DNA of 64,000 nucleotides, from assembly GCA_044432725.1 (NCBI GenBank), contig JAWXUL010000003.1, positions 1 through 64,000 on the forward strand, read 5' to 3'. This document shows, in pieces, positions 7,946 through 16,980 of this stretch; the stretch's first letter is position 1; each line of letters starts with the position of its first letter. The DNA comes from JAWXUK01 sp044432725 (lineage in GTDB: Bacteria; Bacillota; Clostridia; Oscillospirales; Oscillospiraceae). Position numbers and translations under genes: made by a program. The notes below the pieces were generated by a model. That model made no database searches. It saw nothing but the letters and a program-made list of their open reading frames with translations, and was not told where the DNA came from.

Positions 7946-8827
7946 ATGAGTTTATTTTGTAGTAACTGTGGCACCAAAGTAGAACAAGCCGGTGCCTGCC
8001 CAAACTGCCAACAAATGATTGGTTCAGCCCCAACTGCCCCTCAAGGAGGTTACGCACCTGCGCCCCAAGCAGCAGCACCTGCTGCCAATGCTGTCAATGC
8101 TGACTCTTTAAAAAGTAGCATGAAAGACAGTGTTCCCTTTGCAAAAGAATACGTTGCAACCCCAAGTGTTGCCACACGTACTGTGGTGGACAACGAAAAC
8201 ATCCCCTTAGCTGTGGTTCTGTTTGCTTTCTTTGCCATTACCCACGTGTTGACATTCTTCTTGTCTTACAGCAAAACCTGTGAATATTTCAACGATATGG
8301 CTTCCATTGACATGAGCGTTTCTATCGTCTCTGTGATCCTTGCTGGTCTGATGTATGCTGTGGCCATCGTTCTTTTGACAGTGGGCTGTAACTATGTCGC
8401 TTGTCACCTTTGTAATGGTTCTGCTGATTTCAAAGAAATCCTGATGGCTGTCTGTGTCAACACCATTCCTTTAACCCTTTGCCAAGCTGCTGTTTTTGTA
8501 TTCTTGTTCCTTGGTTTGGTTAAATTCGCTTTTTATGTCTTCGCTTTCCAATTTGTTTTGTGGATTTTACTGCTGATTTTGATTCCAGTGGAAGTCTTTG
8601 AATGTCGCTATTCCAGTGTGGCTTGTGTCGCAATGGTTGCTTGCATTATTGTTGCAAACCTTGCTTATAACAAAGTGGCACTAGAAAGCAATGTCTATAT
8701 CCTTGAAAACATTGATGCAGATGGTAACGAATACTACATCAAACAAATGACATCTACCTTAGATGATGTATCTATGTCTGAAGTGATGGACGAAATGTTC
8801 GACAGCCTAGAAGAAATTTTTGGTTAA
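7946..8827 (+). CDS. Zinc-ribbon membrane protein, function unknown
   Basis: 293 residues. A zinc ribbon sits at the very N-terminus (CSNCG at 5-9 and CPNC at 18-21), followed by an Ala/Pro/Gln-rich linker to about residue 60. Four or five hydrophobic segments lie between about 88 and 235 (VVLFAFFAITHVLTFFL, VSVILAGLMYAVAIVLL, FVLWILLLILIPVEV), then an acidic C-terminal tail (MSEVMDEMFDSLEEIFG). The arrangement is like YIP1/DUF-type zinc-ribbon membrane proteins that are common in Firmicutes and poorly characterised. It stands alone between a consensus promoter and a terminator, so it is probably expressed well in growth. Confidence 0.75.
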   Translation: MSLFCSNCGTKVEQAGACPNCQQMIGSAPTAPQGGYAPAPQAAAPAANAVNADSLKSSMKDSVPFAKEYVATPSVATRTVVDNENIPLAVVLFAFFAITHVLTFFLSYSKTCEYFNDMASIDMSVSIVSVILAGLMYAVAIVLLTVGCNYVACHLCNGSADFKEILMAVCVNTIPLTLCQAAVFVFLFLGLVKFAFYVFAFQFVLWILLLILIPVEVFECRYSSVACVAMVACIIVANLAYNKVALESNVYILENIDADGNEYYIKQMTSTLDDVSMSEVMDEMFDSLEEIFG

Positions 8828-8853
8828 GCCCTAGGTTTAAAACCTTAAAAAAT

Positions 8854-8895
8854 AATCCAGAGGACTCCATGGAAATGGGTTCTCTGGATTTTTTT
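8854..8895 (+). terminator. Terminator after the zinc-ribbon gene
   Basis: AATCCAGAG at 8854-8862 pairs with CTCTGGATT ending at 8890, followed by a T-run. The loop region is nearly the inverted copy of the terminator at 10857-10902. Confidence 0.9.
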
Positions 8896-9000
8896 GTCTT
8901 CCCCTTTCTTGCTTTTCCCTTCACTTTATGTTATAATATAGCAACTTGAAAAAAGTGTTGCCATTATGCAAGATTCCCTCCAAGAGAAAGAAGGTCTATC

Positions 9001-10062
9001 ATGCCCCAAACCACACAAGAAACCCTCAGTGAAAACTCTGCCACGACCCATCTTCCCTATCTGGATCACCTTCGTCTCTTTGCCACAATCTCTGTCATTT
9101 TGCTCCATGCCACCTCGAAACAATGGTACATCGCCCCCATTCATGGCTTTGACTGGCAAATATTAAACATATATGATACCTTAGTGCGATTTTGTGTTCC
9201 TGTTTTCTTTATGATTTCAGGCACCCTTTTTTTAAACCCAGAAAAGGAGTTTCCACTGAAAAAATTATTCGGAAAACATCTCCTACACTTAGGGACTGCC
9301 TACCTCTTTTGGGCAACGTTCTACATTTTCCTTTCTGCTTATCGGAACAAATCCCCCCTAAGCCTTGGGGGTTTTGTATCACAACTCTTATCTGGTCACT
9401 ATCATCTCTGGTTTTTGTTCGCCTTAGGAGGACTTTATCTCAGCTTACCCATTTTGCGAAAGATTGCCCAAGACAAAGGCACATTAACATATTTCCTTGG
9501 ACTGTCTTTTGTCTTTGTCCAAATCGCCACCACACTGCAACTATCCCCTAGCACAGGAAAGTGGCTAGAAATTTGGCAAACCCGTGGGAATTTTCACTTG
9601 GTTCTTGGATACAGTGGTTTCTTTTTGTTAGGACACTATCTCCACTGTTATCCCCCGAAAAAAACATCCCTGATTCACTATCTCGCCCTTGTCTCTCTGT
9701 GGGGGACAGCCTTTGGGACCCATCTTTTATCCCAACGTGATGGTGGAGGAAATTCTGCTCTGTATCACTACCTCCTCCCCAATACCTATCTGGTGGCTGT
9801 CTCTGTCTTTCTCTTCTTTCAGCAAAAAAGTTTCTCTCCCAAACTGGAACAATGGATTCAGAAAATCTCTCCCCTCACCTTTGGGATTTACTTAATCCAT
9901 GATTTTTATCTGGTTCTCTTCCTCGTCGACTGGCAATGGATGTCTTTGGGTATCCCAGCCATCTTTTCAGCACCACTTTTTACCTTGGCTGTCTTTCTGG
10001 CAAGCACCTTCAGTGCAATGCTCTTACAAAAAATCCCTCTATTGAAAAAATGGATCATGTGA
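9001..10062 (+). CDS. Membrane acyltransferase, acyltransferase-3 (OafA/WecH-like) family
   Basis: 353 residues, multi-spanning. The N-terminal family signature is clear (YLDHLRLFATISVILLHA, with the catalytic-type Arg/His), followed by about ten hydrophobic segments. Such enzymes transfer acetyl or succinyl groups to surface polysaccharides, lipids or antibiotics. RBS AGAAAGAAGG precedes ATG 9001. The metallophosphoesterase starts 12 bp downstream, so the two form a transcription unit bounded by two related terminators. The acyl acceptor is unknown. Confidence 0.85.
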   Translation: MPQTTQETLSENSATTHLPYLDHLRLFATISVILLHATSKQWYIAPIHGFDWQILNIYDTLVRFCVPVFFMISGTLFLNPEKEFPLKKLFGKHLLHLGTAYLFWATFYIFLSAYRNKSPLSLGGFVSQLLSGHYHLWFLFALGGLYLSLPILRKIAQDKGTLTYFLGLSFVFVQIATTLQLSPSTGKWLEIWQTRGNFHLVLGYSGFFLLGHYLHCYPPKKTSLIHYLALVSLWGTAFGTHLLSQRDGGGNSALYHYLLPNTYLVAVSVFLFFQQKSFSPKLEQWIQKISPLTFGIYLIHDFYLVLFLVDWQWMSLGIPAIFSAPLFTLAVFLASTFSAMLLQKIPLLKKWIM

Positions 10063-10074
10063 AAGGACGATATC

Positions 10075-10857
10075 ATGTATTTTTTACAAATTTCAGACAG
10101 TCACAACCTTTGTGACTACAGCAAAACCACAGGACTCTTCCAAGAAGCTTTCCAAAACCTCCATCCCCTAAAAGAAAAACTGGAAAAGCTAAAAGAAGAA
10201 ATCTCCCTCCCCTTAGATTTCATCTGCCATTGTGGAGATATCGCCCACAGCGGTGCCCAGCTAGCAGACGTCACAGCTGTGAAAGAGAGCTTAGAGCGTC
10301 TTTTCCCCCAAGTCCCTCTGGTGGTCACAGCTGGAAATCACGACAACAGAGACTTGGTGCAACAAAGCTTTCTGGGGAAAGTCTCCCCTCCTTTTGTCCA
10401 AGAACACAGCTTTGGGGACTTACGAGTGCTATCTTTTGACAGTAGCAATGGGGTTTTTAATTCTGGGGAAATCACAGAGGAAACTGCCACTTGGCTCTTG
10501 GAAAAACTAGAAGAACCCAAAGACACCCTTTTAATGAGTCATCACCATCTCTTAGACTGTCAATCTCCCATGCCTCCCTTGGTTTCTCACCCACTTTTTC
10601 AAAAAGTGTTGGAAAAGAATCATGTTCTGGCATATCTCACAGGACACAGCCACCAAGGATATGAGGGAAAGTTAGGGACTATCCCTTACTACACCGTAGG
10701 TTCTTTCTGCTTTTCCACAGAAGATTTAGGGGGAGGACAGCATTTAGTGAGAGAATCCTCTGCCTATCACCTCTTCTCTTACGAAAAAGGACAAATCACC
10801 TTAGAAAAATCAGGAGATCTTGGCTTTTTACAAGAATTAGGCACCATACAAAAATAA
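10075..10857 (+). CDS. Calcineurin-like metallophosphoesterase (CpdA/GpdQ type)
   Basis: 260 residues with all the family metal motifs in order: ISDSHN at 6-11, CHCGDIAHSG near 52-61, TAGNHDN near 86-92, SHHHLLD near 155-161, and TGHSHQGYE near 188-196. This is a cytosolic two-metal phosphodiesterase fold. Substrates in the family include cyclic nucleotides and glycerophosphodiesters; which applies here is not visible. It is co-transcribed with the acyltransferase at 9001, which hints at lipid or cell-envelope metabolism. Confidence 0.85.
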   Translation: MYFLQISDSHNLCDYSKTTGLFQEAFQNLHPLKEKLEKLKEEISLPLDFICHCGDIAHSGAQLADVTAVKESLERLFPQVPLVVTAGNHDNRDLVQQSFLGKVSPPFVQEHSFGDLRVLSFDSSNGVFNSGEITEETATWLLEKLEEPKDTLLMSHHHLLDCQSPMPPLVSHPLFQKVLEKNHVLAYLTGHSHQGYEGKLGTIPYYTVGSFCFSTEDLGGGQHLVRESSAYHLFSYEKGQITLEKSGDLGFLQELGTIQK

Positions 10858-10902
10858 AAAAATCCAGAGAGCTCCATTTCCATGAGTTCTCTGGATTTTT
10901 TT
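10857..10902. terminator. Terminator between phosphoesterase and acetyltransferase genes
   Basis: AATCCAGAG (10861-10869) pairs with TCTCTGGATT (10888-10897), with A-run before and T-run after, so it can serve both convergent genes. Its reverse complement closely resembles the hairpin at 8854-8895. Confidence 0.88.
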
Positions 10903-10921
10903 ATATTCTGGATTTTTTATA

Positions 10922-11500
10922 TTATTGTTGTAGCCTATCCTCTTTGGTGATGGGACGAAGCACAGTGCAAGGATTCCCCACAGCCACCACATGAGAGGGA
11001 ATGTCGGTGGTCACCACGCTGCCACTGCCAATCACCACATCACTGCCTATGGTCACCCCTGGAAGTACCTGTACCCCTCCACCAAACCAGACATTGTCCC
11101 CCACAGTGATTGGCTTTGCATATTCTAAACCTTGGTTACGCAAGTCAGCATCGATGGGATGTCCTGCAGTATAAAACCCACAATATGGTGCAATAAATAC
11201 ATTGTCGCCAAAAGTCACTTTTGCTGTGTCAAGAATGGTCAAGCCATGATTGGTATAAAAATTCTTCCCCACATGGATATTATATCCAAAATCACAATAA
11301 AATGGACTTTGTACTGCCAAAACGCTTTTGACACTGCCTAATAATTGACGTAACAGAGCCTCTCTTTTCCCATATTGGCTTGGTCTTAGTAAGTTGAATT
11401 CATAACAAAGATCCTTACATTCATTCAACTCTTTCATCAAAACAACATCAAAATTGGCATCATACAGAAGCCCTGCTTCTCTTTTTTCTTTTTCTGTCAT
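10922..11500 (-). CDS. Maltose/galactoside O-acetyltransferase family enzyme (LacA/Maa type)
   Basis: 192 residues from ATG 11500, chosen because GGGGAGGAATTATT lies directly upstream. The N-terminal Mac domain (MTEKEKREAGLLYDANFD) and a left-handed beta-helix of hexapeptide repeats (FGDNVFIAPYCGF, VGDNVWFGGGVQV, IGSDVVIGSGSVV) are clear. The catalytic His lies in FYTAGHPID. It uses acetyl-CoA to acetylate a sugar hydroxyl. The gene is single, convergent with the phosphoesterase. Confidence 0.92.
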   Translation of the reverse strand: MTEKEKREAGLLYDANFDVVLMKELNECKDLCYEFNLLRPSQYGKREALLRQLLGSVKSVLAVQSPFYCDFGYNIHVGKNFYTNHGLTILDTAKVTFGDNVFIAPYCGFYTAGHPIDADLRNQGLEYAKPITVGDNVWFGGGVQVLPGVTIGSDVVIGSGSVVTTDIPSHVVAVGNPCTVLRPITKEDRLQQ

Positions 11501-11614
11501 AATAATTCCTCCCCAAAAACTTTCTTTTTTCTGATTTGATAGAATCATCGACCTGTTTCAATGATAATTTAAGGTTCATTTAAAAATAAATTCACTTTTA
11601 TTTTATCATATGAC

Positions 11615-11643
11615 TGTACACTTTGACAAAAATCTGCTATAAT
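11615..11643 (+). promoter_or_regulatory. Probable promoter of the Cache-GGDEF gene
   Basis: TGTACA (11615-11620, four of six consensus bases), 17-nt spacer, perfect TATAAT (11638-11643). The start codon is at 11677, so the leader is short. Confidence 0.5.
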
Positions 11644-11676
11644 ATAGTAAAAACTAAACTCAGAGGAGAAGTCAGA

Positions 11677-12846
11677 ATGGAAGACAAAATACAAAACGGG
11701 AAAAAAACAGCATCACGCTTAGACTTTCAGGTGATTATCTTAGTTGCCTTGTTCACCTTGTTTGCTGCAACAATATCAGCAATGATGTATTGGCACCATT
11801 CCTTTCAAATGATGATGACTACTTATGAAAATCGAGCCATGGCTCTTTATACATCTGTGGAATCACTGGTGGATCCTCTTTCTTTCCAAGACATCAATGG
11901 ACCAGAAGATATGGGCTCTGCCCTATACCAAAACACCCTGAATACCCTACTTACCCTGAAGAATAGTTCTGGTGTTATGTATCTCTATACTGCGAAAATG
12001 AATCAGGAAGGCAATCTGGTCTATGTGGTCGATGGCTTAGAAGCACATCTGGATTTCCGATACCCCAACGATCCCCTAGAAGCAGAAATCCTCCCCCAAA
12101 TGCACGCTGCCTTAAATAATGTCATGGTTTTTCCTGAAGATATTCTCCACACAGACTGGGGGGACATCTTTGTTGCATATCTGCCAGTCCATAATCCAGA
12201 AGGCGAAGTCATTGGGGTCGTTGGCATTGAATTTGATGCCAGTTATACCTATGACACCTTGCAAAATTTGCAGATGTTTACCATCATATTAGCAGTATGT
12301 CTCCTATTTCTTGCTGGGATTCTTTGTATTCGTATGTTTAAACGAGTGTCAAACCCTTTATATCTGGACAAAAACACAAAAGACCTGCTCACTGGCCTGA
12401 AAAATAGAAACGCCTATGAAGTGGATATGGAAAACCTAAAAGCAAGGAATAAAACAGAAAATCTAGGCGTCGTGGTTGCTGATATCAATGGGTTAAAAGC
12501 TGTGAACGACCGTTTGGGTCACTTATCTGGGGATAACTATATCAAATTAGTGGCAGAAGCACTGAAACTCCACAAAGAAAAAGACATGGTTCTTTACCGT
12601 ACTGGTGGAGATGAATTTGTGGCGATTTTACCGAACACCACAACAGATGTTTTGGATAAATTCGTCAGAAAAACCGCTGCACAGGTGAAAAATCAAAAAG
12701 AATACAAAGAAATGCGCTGTTCTGTGGCTTGTGGATATGCAGTCTATGACCCAACACAAGATGAAAATTTAGAAGCCACCTATCAACGTGCTGATACACT
12801 GATGTATCAGGAAAAAGAAAACCAAAAAGATAAACAAAGAAGATAA
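11677..12846 (+). CDS. Membrane diguanylate cyclase with Cache-like sensor
   Basis: 389 residues from ATG 11677, preceded by AGAGGAGAAG. A membrane segment near 22-42 is followed by an extracellular sensor (about 50-200, closing with EGEVIGVVGIEFDASYTYD). A second membrane segment lies near 207-227. The GGDEF domain (DLLTGLKNRNAYE to the end) has the intact active-site motif GGDEF in YRTGGDEFVAIL. The inhibitory RxxD site is replaced by KEKD. It should convert two GTP to c-di-GMP in response to an outside signal. It is monocistronic and ends at the hairpin at 12882. Confidence 0.92.
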   Translation: MEDKIQNGKKTASRLDFQVIILVALFTLFAATISAMMYWHHSFQMMMTTYENRAMALYTSVESLVDPLSFQDINGPEDMGSALYQNTLNTLLTLKNSSGVMYLYTAKMNQEGNLVYVVDGLEAHLDFRYPNDPLEAEILPQMHAALNNVMVFPEDILHTDWGDIFVAYLPVHNPEGEVIGVVGIEFDASYTYDTLQNLQMFTIILAVCLLFLAGILCIRMFKRVSNPLYLDKNTKDLLTGLKNRNAYEVDMENLKARNKTENLGVVVADINGLKAVNDRLGHLSGDNYIKLVAEALKLHKEKDMVLYRTGGDEFVAILPNTTTDVLDKFVRKTAAQVKNQKEYKEMRCSVACGYAVYDPTQDENLEATYQRADTLMYQEKENQKDKQRR

Positions 12847-12881
12847 ACGCTTCACTGATTCCATGATAAAAACCAAGAAAT

Positions 12882-12945
12882 CGCCTTTTCCCCTCCCAAG
12901 GCAGAGGAAGACTGCCTAAGCTAGGATGGAAAAGGGCGTTTTTTT
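12882..12945 (+). terminator. Branched terminator or leader hairpin between GGDEF gene and mgtE
   Basis: An outer stem CGCCTTTTCC / GGAAAAGGGCG (one bulge) encloses an inner perfect stem AGGCAG / CTGCCT (12899-12904 and 12912-12917), and a run of seven Ts follows. It ends the upstream gene. Its nested shape is more complex than the other terminators here, and it sits about 90 bp before mgtE, so a role as an mgtE leader is possible but unproven. Confidence 0.7.
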
Positions 12946-13037
12946 CTTGTTTAGTCGGCAAAATTGCAATGGAAAGGATTTTGTTTCTTTTCTTTTTCAT
13001 CAGAAACTTTGACCTTTTCAGAAAGGAGGAACTATTT

Positions 13038-14417
13038 TTGGACAAGCGATTAAAAGAGCATCAGAAACATTTGACAAAATGCGTGGAGAACAAAGATTGG
13101 AAGGAATTAAAAGAAGCCCTTTCCTACATGAATGAAGTGGATATTGCCGATTATTTAGAACTGCAAAAGGTAGATCTCCAAGCTGTCATTTTTCGCATCT
13201 TGCCCAAAGAAATCGCAGCTGGTGTTTTTTCTTATTTCTCTAACACCAAAACCCAAGAAAAACTCATCGAAGCCCTCAGCGATATGGAGCTAAAAGAAGT
13301 CTTGGAAGAGCTTTATCTAGATGATACTGTGGACATCATCGAAGATATGCCCTCCTCTGTGGTGACTCGGATTCTCCAACAATCCAATCCAAGCACAAGA
13401 GACAGCATCCACCAAATTTTAAACTATCCCAAAGATTGTGCCGGCACTGTGATGACCACAGAATTTATCCACCTAAGTAAGGACATCACCATCAAAGAGG
13501 CATTTCAAAAAATACGTTCTCTTTCTCTGGAAAGTGAAACCATTTACACCTGTTATGTGGTGGAAGAAAGACAATTACTGGGACTTATCACAGTACGACA
13601 GCTTTTGATGGCAGAAGAATCTGACCCTATCATCGATTTTATGGACAGTAATTATCAATTTGTCCATGCCCATGATGATAAAGAAGAAGTCGCTCTGCTC
13701 TTTAGCAAATACGACCTCTCCGTGGTTCCTGTTGTGGATGGAGAGAGACGCATTGTGGGCATCATCACAGTGGATGATGTCATGGATGTGTTGCAAGAAG
13801 AAACCACCGAAGACTTTGAAAAAATGGCGGGTATCTCCCCTTCTGACAAGCCATATCTCCAAAGTTCTGTGTGGGAAACTTGCCAAGCACGCATCCCTTG
13901 GCTTATGCTTCTCATGCTATCTGCCACCTTTACTGGACTGATTATCTCACACTTTGAATCAGCCCTTGCCACCACTGTAATTCTTGCCTCCTTTATCCCC
14001 ATGCTTTCAGGCACAGGGGGCAACAGTGGCTCACAAGCCTCTGTCGCTGTCATTCGTGCCATTTCTTTGGGAGAAGTGGGCTTTGATAATATTTATAAGG
14101 TCCTTTGGAAAGAAATCCGAGTGGCTGTCTTTTGTGGCATGGCATTAGCCACAGGGAATTTTATCAAAATGATGGTGGTCGATGCCTTTCTCATGGGCAA
14201 CCCCGAAGTCACCCCTGTTGTGGCATTTGTGGTCTGCGCCACCTTGGTGCTCACCGTCTTATGTGCCAAAGTCGTGGGCTGTATTCTTCCCATCATCGCA
14301 GATCGTTTTGGGGTAGACCCTGCTGTGATGGCAGCGCCTTTCATTACCACTGTGGTGGATGCCCTGTCTTTGCTGATTTATTTTACCATCGCAACTCATT
14401 TTTTACATTCTACGTGA
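13038..14417 (+). CDS. mgtE: Magnesium transporter MgtE
   Basis: 459 residues if translation starts at TTG 13038, which has AAAGGAGG 8 nt upstream; an ATG at 12969 is in frame but has no ribosome site. Order of domains: MgtE N-domain of helical repeats (about 1-120), two CBS domains (about 125-245, GTVMTTEFIHL and VVPVVDGERRIVGIITVDDV), then five membrane helices with the pore signature SGTGGNSGSQASV. CBS and N domains sense cytosolic Mg2+ and close the pore. A classical M-box riboswitch was looked for upstream and not found. Confidence 0.93.
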   Translation: MDKRLKEHQKHLTKCVENKDWKELKEALSYMNEVDIADYLELQKVDLQAVIFRILPKEIAAGVFSYFSNTKTQEKLIEALSDMELKEVLEELYLDDTVDIIEDMPSSVVTRILQQSNPSTRDSIHQILNYPKDCAGTVMTTEFIHLSKDITIKEAFQKIRSLSLESETIYTCYVVEERQLLGLITVRQLLMAEESDPIIDFMDSNYQFVHAHDDKEEVALLFSKYDLSVVPVVDGERRIVGIITVDDVMDVLQEETTEDFEKMAGISPSDKPYLQSSVWETCQARIPWLMLLMLSATFTGLIISHFESALATTVILASFIPMLSGTGGNSGSQASVAVIRAISLGEVGFDNIYKVLWKEIRVAVFCGMALATGNFIKMMVVDAFLMGNPEVTPVVAFVVCATLVLTVLCAKVVGCILPIIADRFGVDPAVMAAPFITTVVDALSLLIYFTIATHFLHST

Positions 14418-14418
14418 T

Positions 14419-14457
14419 AAAAACTCGGTCATCCATCTAAGGGGAACCGAGTTTTTT
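14419..14457. terminator. Terminator between mgtE and the SBP-GGDEF gene
   Basis: AAAACTCGGT (from 14419) pairs with ACCGAGTTTTTT (ending 14457), serving convergent genes. Confidence 0.9.
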
Positions 14458-14477
14458 ATGAGGGAAATCCCCCTCTC

Positions 14478-16565
14478 TTATGCTTCTGTTTTTACGCTCT
14501 TCCCATAAGAAAAGCCATTTCTTCCTCTTTCTTTCACCTTATAAAGTTCTTCATCTGCTTTTTTGTATAAATCTTTATACGTCATGCTTTCATGGAAGGT
14601 ATAAGCCCCTATGCTCAAAGTAACAGCGACTTCTCCCTCGACTAGGCGTAATCCATCTAAAATAGACTTACTTTTCGACTCAAACTCCTCTTGTTCACAG
14701 GGATATTCCAGAAAAATAATAAATTCATCCCCTCCCAAACGTGCCACGATGTCATTGGTCCGAAAATGTTTTTTTAATTTTTCTGCCACTGCTTTAATCA
14801 CAGTATCACCTACTTGGTGACCATAAGTATCATTGACATCTTTGAAATAATCAATATCCATCAAAATAAGACAGCCGTTTTCCAGTTTTTTGATCTTATT
14901 ACCCACGTAATCATGGAAATAACCCGCATTGTATAGTTTCGTCAAACTATCTTGTCTTGTTAATTTTTGTAGTTTTTTTCCATTGAAATAAAGCAAAATT
15001 GCCACAACAATCACAACCAAGGTGATGATCACTAAAATCCGACTGGTATTTTCTCGTAGAAAAGCTTCTACTGTCTGCCCACCCTGTACATTGAGATTAT
15101 GGTAAAGGATTTCATCCATGACAAAGGGATCCACGTGCAAAAGAGCGTGATTAATCAGTCCAACCACTGTTTCATTTAAATGTTTTCCGATGCCAAAGCA
15201 AATTTTTGATTCAATAGATGTAATGGTTTGCATTTCTACATTTTGAATCCCCAATTTTTCTACTTGATACTGTGCCATATAGGGGTCTGCAAAAAGAGAA
15301 ATCCCTCCCACTTGAGATAATTCCAGCAATGTTTTTTCAAAATCAAAAACTTCTACCAAGTCTTCGTCTGGAAAAAAGGGAATATTATCAGCCAAATAGT
15401 AAAAATGTGGGATGCTTTCCCTTGTTTCATTTTGATTGTGGAGCCAAGTGACTGCAGTGGTGAGATAGGGCTGTGAAATCACCACATCAAAAAAATAGGT
15501 CAGTTCATAATCTGAATCATAAGGCACCGTGGAGCATATGTCGATTTCCTGACTTGCAATTTTATCTCGCATTTCTTCCCGAGATTCCAGCCAAACATAG
15601 CGAAATTCCACGCCGATAATCTCAGAAAGTTCCTCTAAAATTTCCACTGAAATCCCTTGGGGCACAGCTTCGTCATCACCATTGTAAAATTGATAGGGCT
15701 CTCTCCCTTTTAACAAGCCCACTGTTAAGTAAGGAAAATCTGCCAAGGCTTCTTTTTCTTTTTCCGTTAAAATAATTTTTCCTGTGTGAAGATGACCGAA
15801 ATACCGATCCACCAAAAGCTGAGGATAGGAAAATTCTGACAGTTCTAGTTTGGCAATGGCTTCATCTAATTCTGCTAATAAGTCCTGATTTCCTTTTGTA
15901 CTGGCAAAATATAAGGGGGATGGGGTGAGAGACACCAAATCCACCAACACCTCGCCATAATCGCTGACATCAGTGGTCATCAGTGCGTCCACTTCGTAAT
16001 CCAACAACAAAGCAACGCCGTCCCCTTCTGTTTCCACATAAGTGATTGCTATCTCAGTATCTCGTGAAAGACCAATCAGTTGCAAAGCGTTGTACGCTTC
16101 CATATCATCTTGGACCACTGCCACAGACAAATTCTCTTGTAAAAAGTAAGTGTTTTCTGTGATGGTGGGGTTATTCCCCAAAGCTGACAAAACATATCGG
16201 GAAACAGCATAATTTTTCACACCAAATTGAAATTTCTCTTCATTTTCTGCTGTCCGTGGCATAGAGCCCAACAAATCTATCTCCCCATTTTCCAGCATTT
16301 TCATGGCGACTTCCATCCCTGTCTCTGTGCTGGTCTCTGAAATCACAACAAATTCATAGTTCCAATCGGTATATTGGGCTACTTTCATAAGATAATCATA
16401 ATTATACCCTGAATAACCACCATTTATTTCCATTGTGTAAAAGCTGTTATTTTCAATAAAAGCTACTTTCACTGTCTTTTTCTCTGTTGCAGAAGCAGTG
16501 GAGAAAGTAAAACTCACAAGAATCCACAATAAAACAGTAATATGCCACCCTTTTTTCCAATTCAT
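14478..16565 (-). CDS. Diguanylate cyclase with two periplasmic-binding-protein-like sensor domains
   Basis: 695 residues. A signal peptide or membrane anchor (about 5-26), two amino-acid-binding-protein-type (SBP_bac_3) domains (about 32-265 and 275-510, each starting with a KVAFIENNSFY or LTVGLLKGREPYQFYN-like strand), one membrane helix (about 525-545), then GGDEF. The active site is intact (ARLGGDEFIIFLE) and an RxxD inhibitory site is present just before it (RTND). It probably turns outside amino-acid or related solute binding into c-di-GMP synthesis. RBS GGAGTAGATTTCT, ATG 16565. Confidence 0.92.
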   Translation of the reverse strand: MNWKKGWHITVLLWILVSFTFSTASATEKKTVKVAFIENNSFYTMEINGGYSGYNYDYLMKVAQYTDWNYEFVVISETSTETGMEVAMKMLENGEIDLLGSMPRTAENEEKFQFGVKNYAVSRYVLSALGNNPTITENTYFLQENLSVAVVQDDMEAYNALQLIGLSRDTEIAITYVETEGDGVALLLDYEVDALMTTDVSDYGEVLVDLVSLTPSPLYFASTKGNQDLLAELDEAIAKLELSEFSYPQLLVDRYFGHLHTGKIILTEKEKEALADFPYLTVGLLKGREPYQFYNGDDEAVPQGISVEILEELSEIIGVEFRYVWLESREEMRDKIASQEIDICSTVPYDSDYELTYFFDVVISQPYLTTAVTWLHNQNETRESIPHFYYLADNIPFFPDEDLVEVFDFEKTLLELSQVGGISLFADPYMAQYQVEKLGIQNVEMQTITSIESKICFGIGKHLNETVVGLINHALLHVDPFVMDEILYHNLNVQGGQTVEAFLRENTSRILVIITLVVIVVAILLYFNGKKLQKLTRQDSLTKLYNAGYFHDYVGNKIKKLENGCLILMDIDYFKDVNDTYGHQVGDTVIKAVAEKLKKHFRTNDIVARLGGDEFIIFLEYPCEQEEFESKSKSILDGLRLVEGEVAVTLSIGAYTFHESMTYKDLYKKADEELYKVKERGRNGFSYGKSVKTEA

Positions 16566-16800
16566 AGAAATCTACTCCATCGTTATCATTTATTTGATTC
16601 AAGTTACGATTAGTTTTTGATATTTCCAATCAATTACAATGATACCACACAATCGTATTTTTGGCAAGGGAAAACTCTCTTCTCCTCTTTCTGTCCAGAA
16701 ATAAAAGATAGCGTGACTTTCCTTTGAAAATGTAACTATTTTCCCTCTTTATAACTTCCAAAATAGAACGTCGACAAGAGGAAGATTTCCCAGAATTCTC

Positions 16801-16829
16801 TTGACAATTCTGGCTTTGTAGAGTATGAT
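16801..16829 (+). promoter_or_regulatory. Promoter of the second chemoreceptor gene
   Basis: TTGACA (16801-16806), 17 nt, TATGAT (16824-16829). The leader is about 145 nt. The rest of the 415-bp gap 16566-16980 holds no gene that I can support. Confidence 0.75.
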
Positions 16830-16980
16830 AGTAATATATGTATGTACTGGTGATTCTTTGTGAAAAAATTCTCTCCCTCACGAAGGAATTTCATGGAAGG
16901 ACATGGTTCAAAAGAAAATTTGTACTGTGGCAAAAAATTGCCTTTACCCACTCTGAAAAAGGAATGGTTATGATATTATT

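Noticed and set aside
12847..13037. M-box Mg2+ riboswitch before mgtE
   Set aside because: The gap is too short for the M-box and lacks its conserved core; only a nested terminator-like hairpin is present.
16630..16951. Minus-strand frames in the gap before the second chemoreceptor
   Set aside because: No ribosome site, skewed Arg/Lys/Ser composition, and they lie opposite a good plus-strand promoter.
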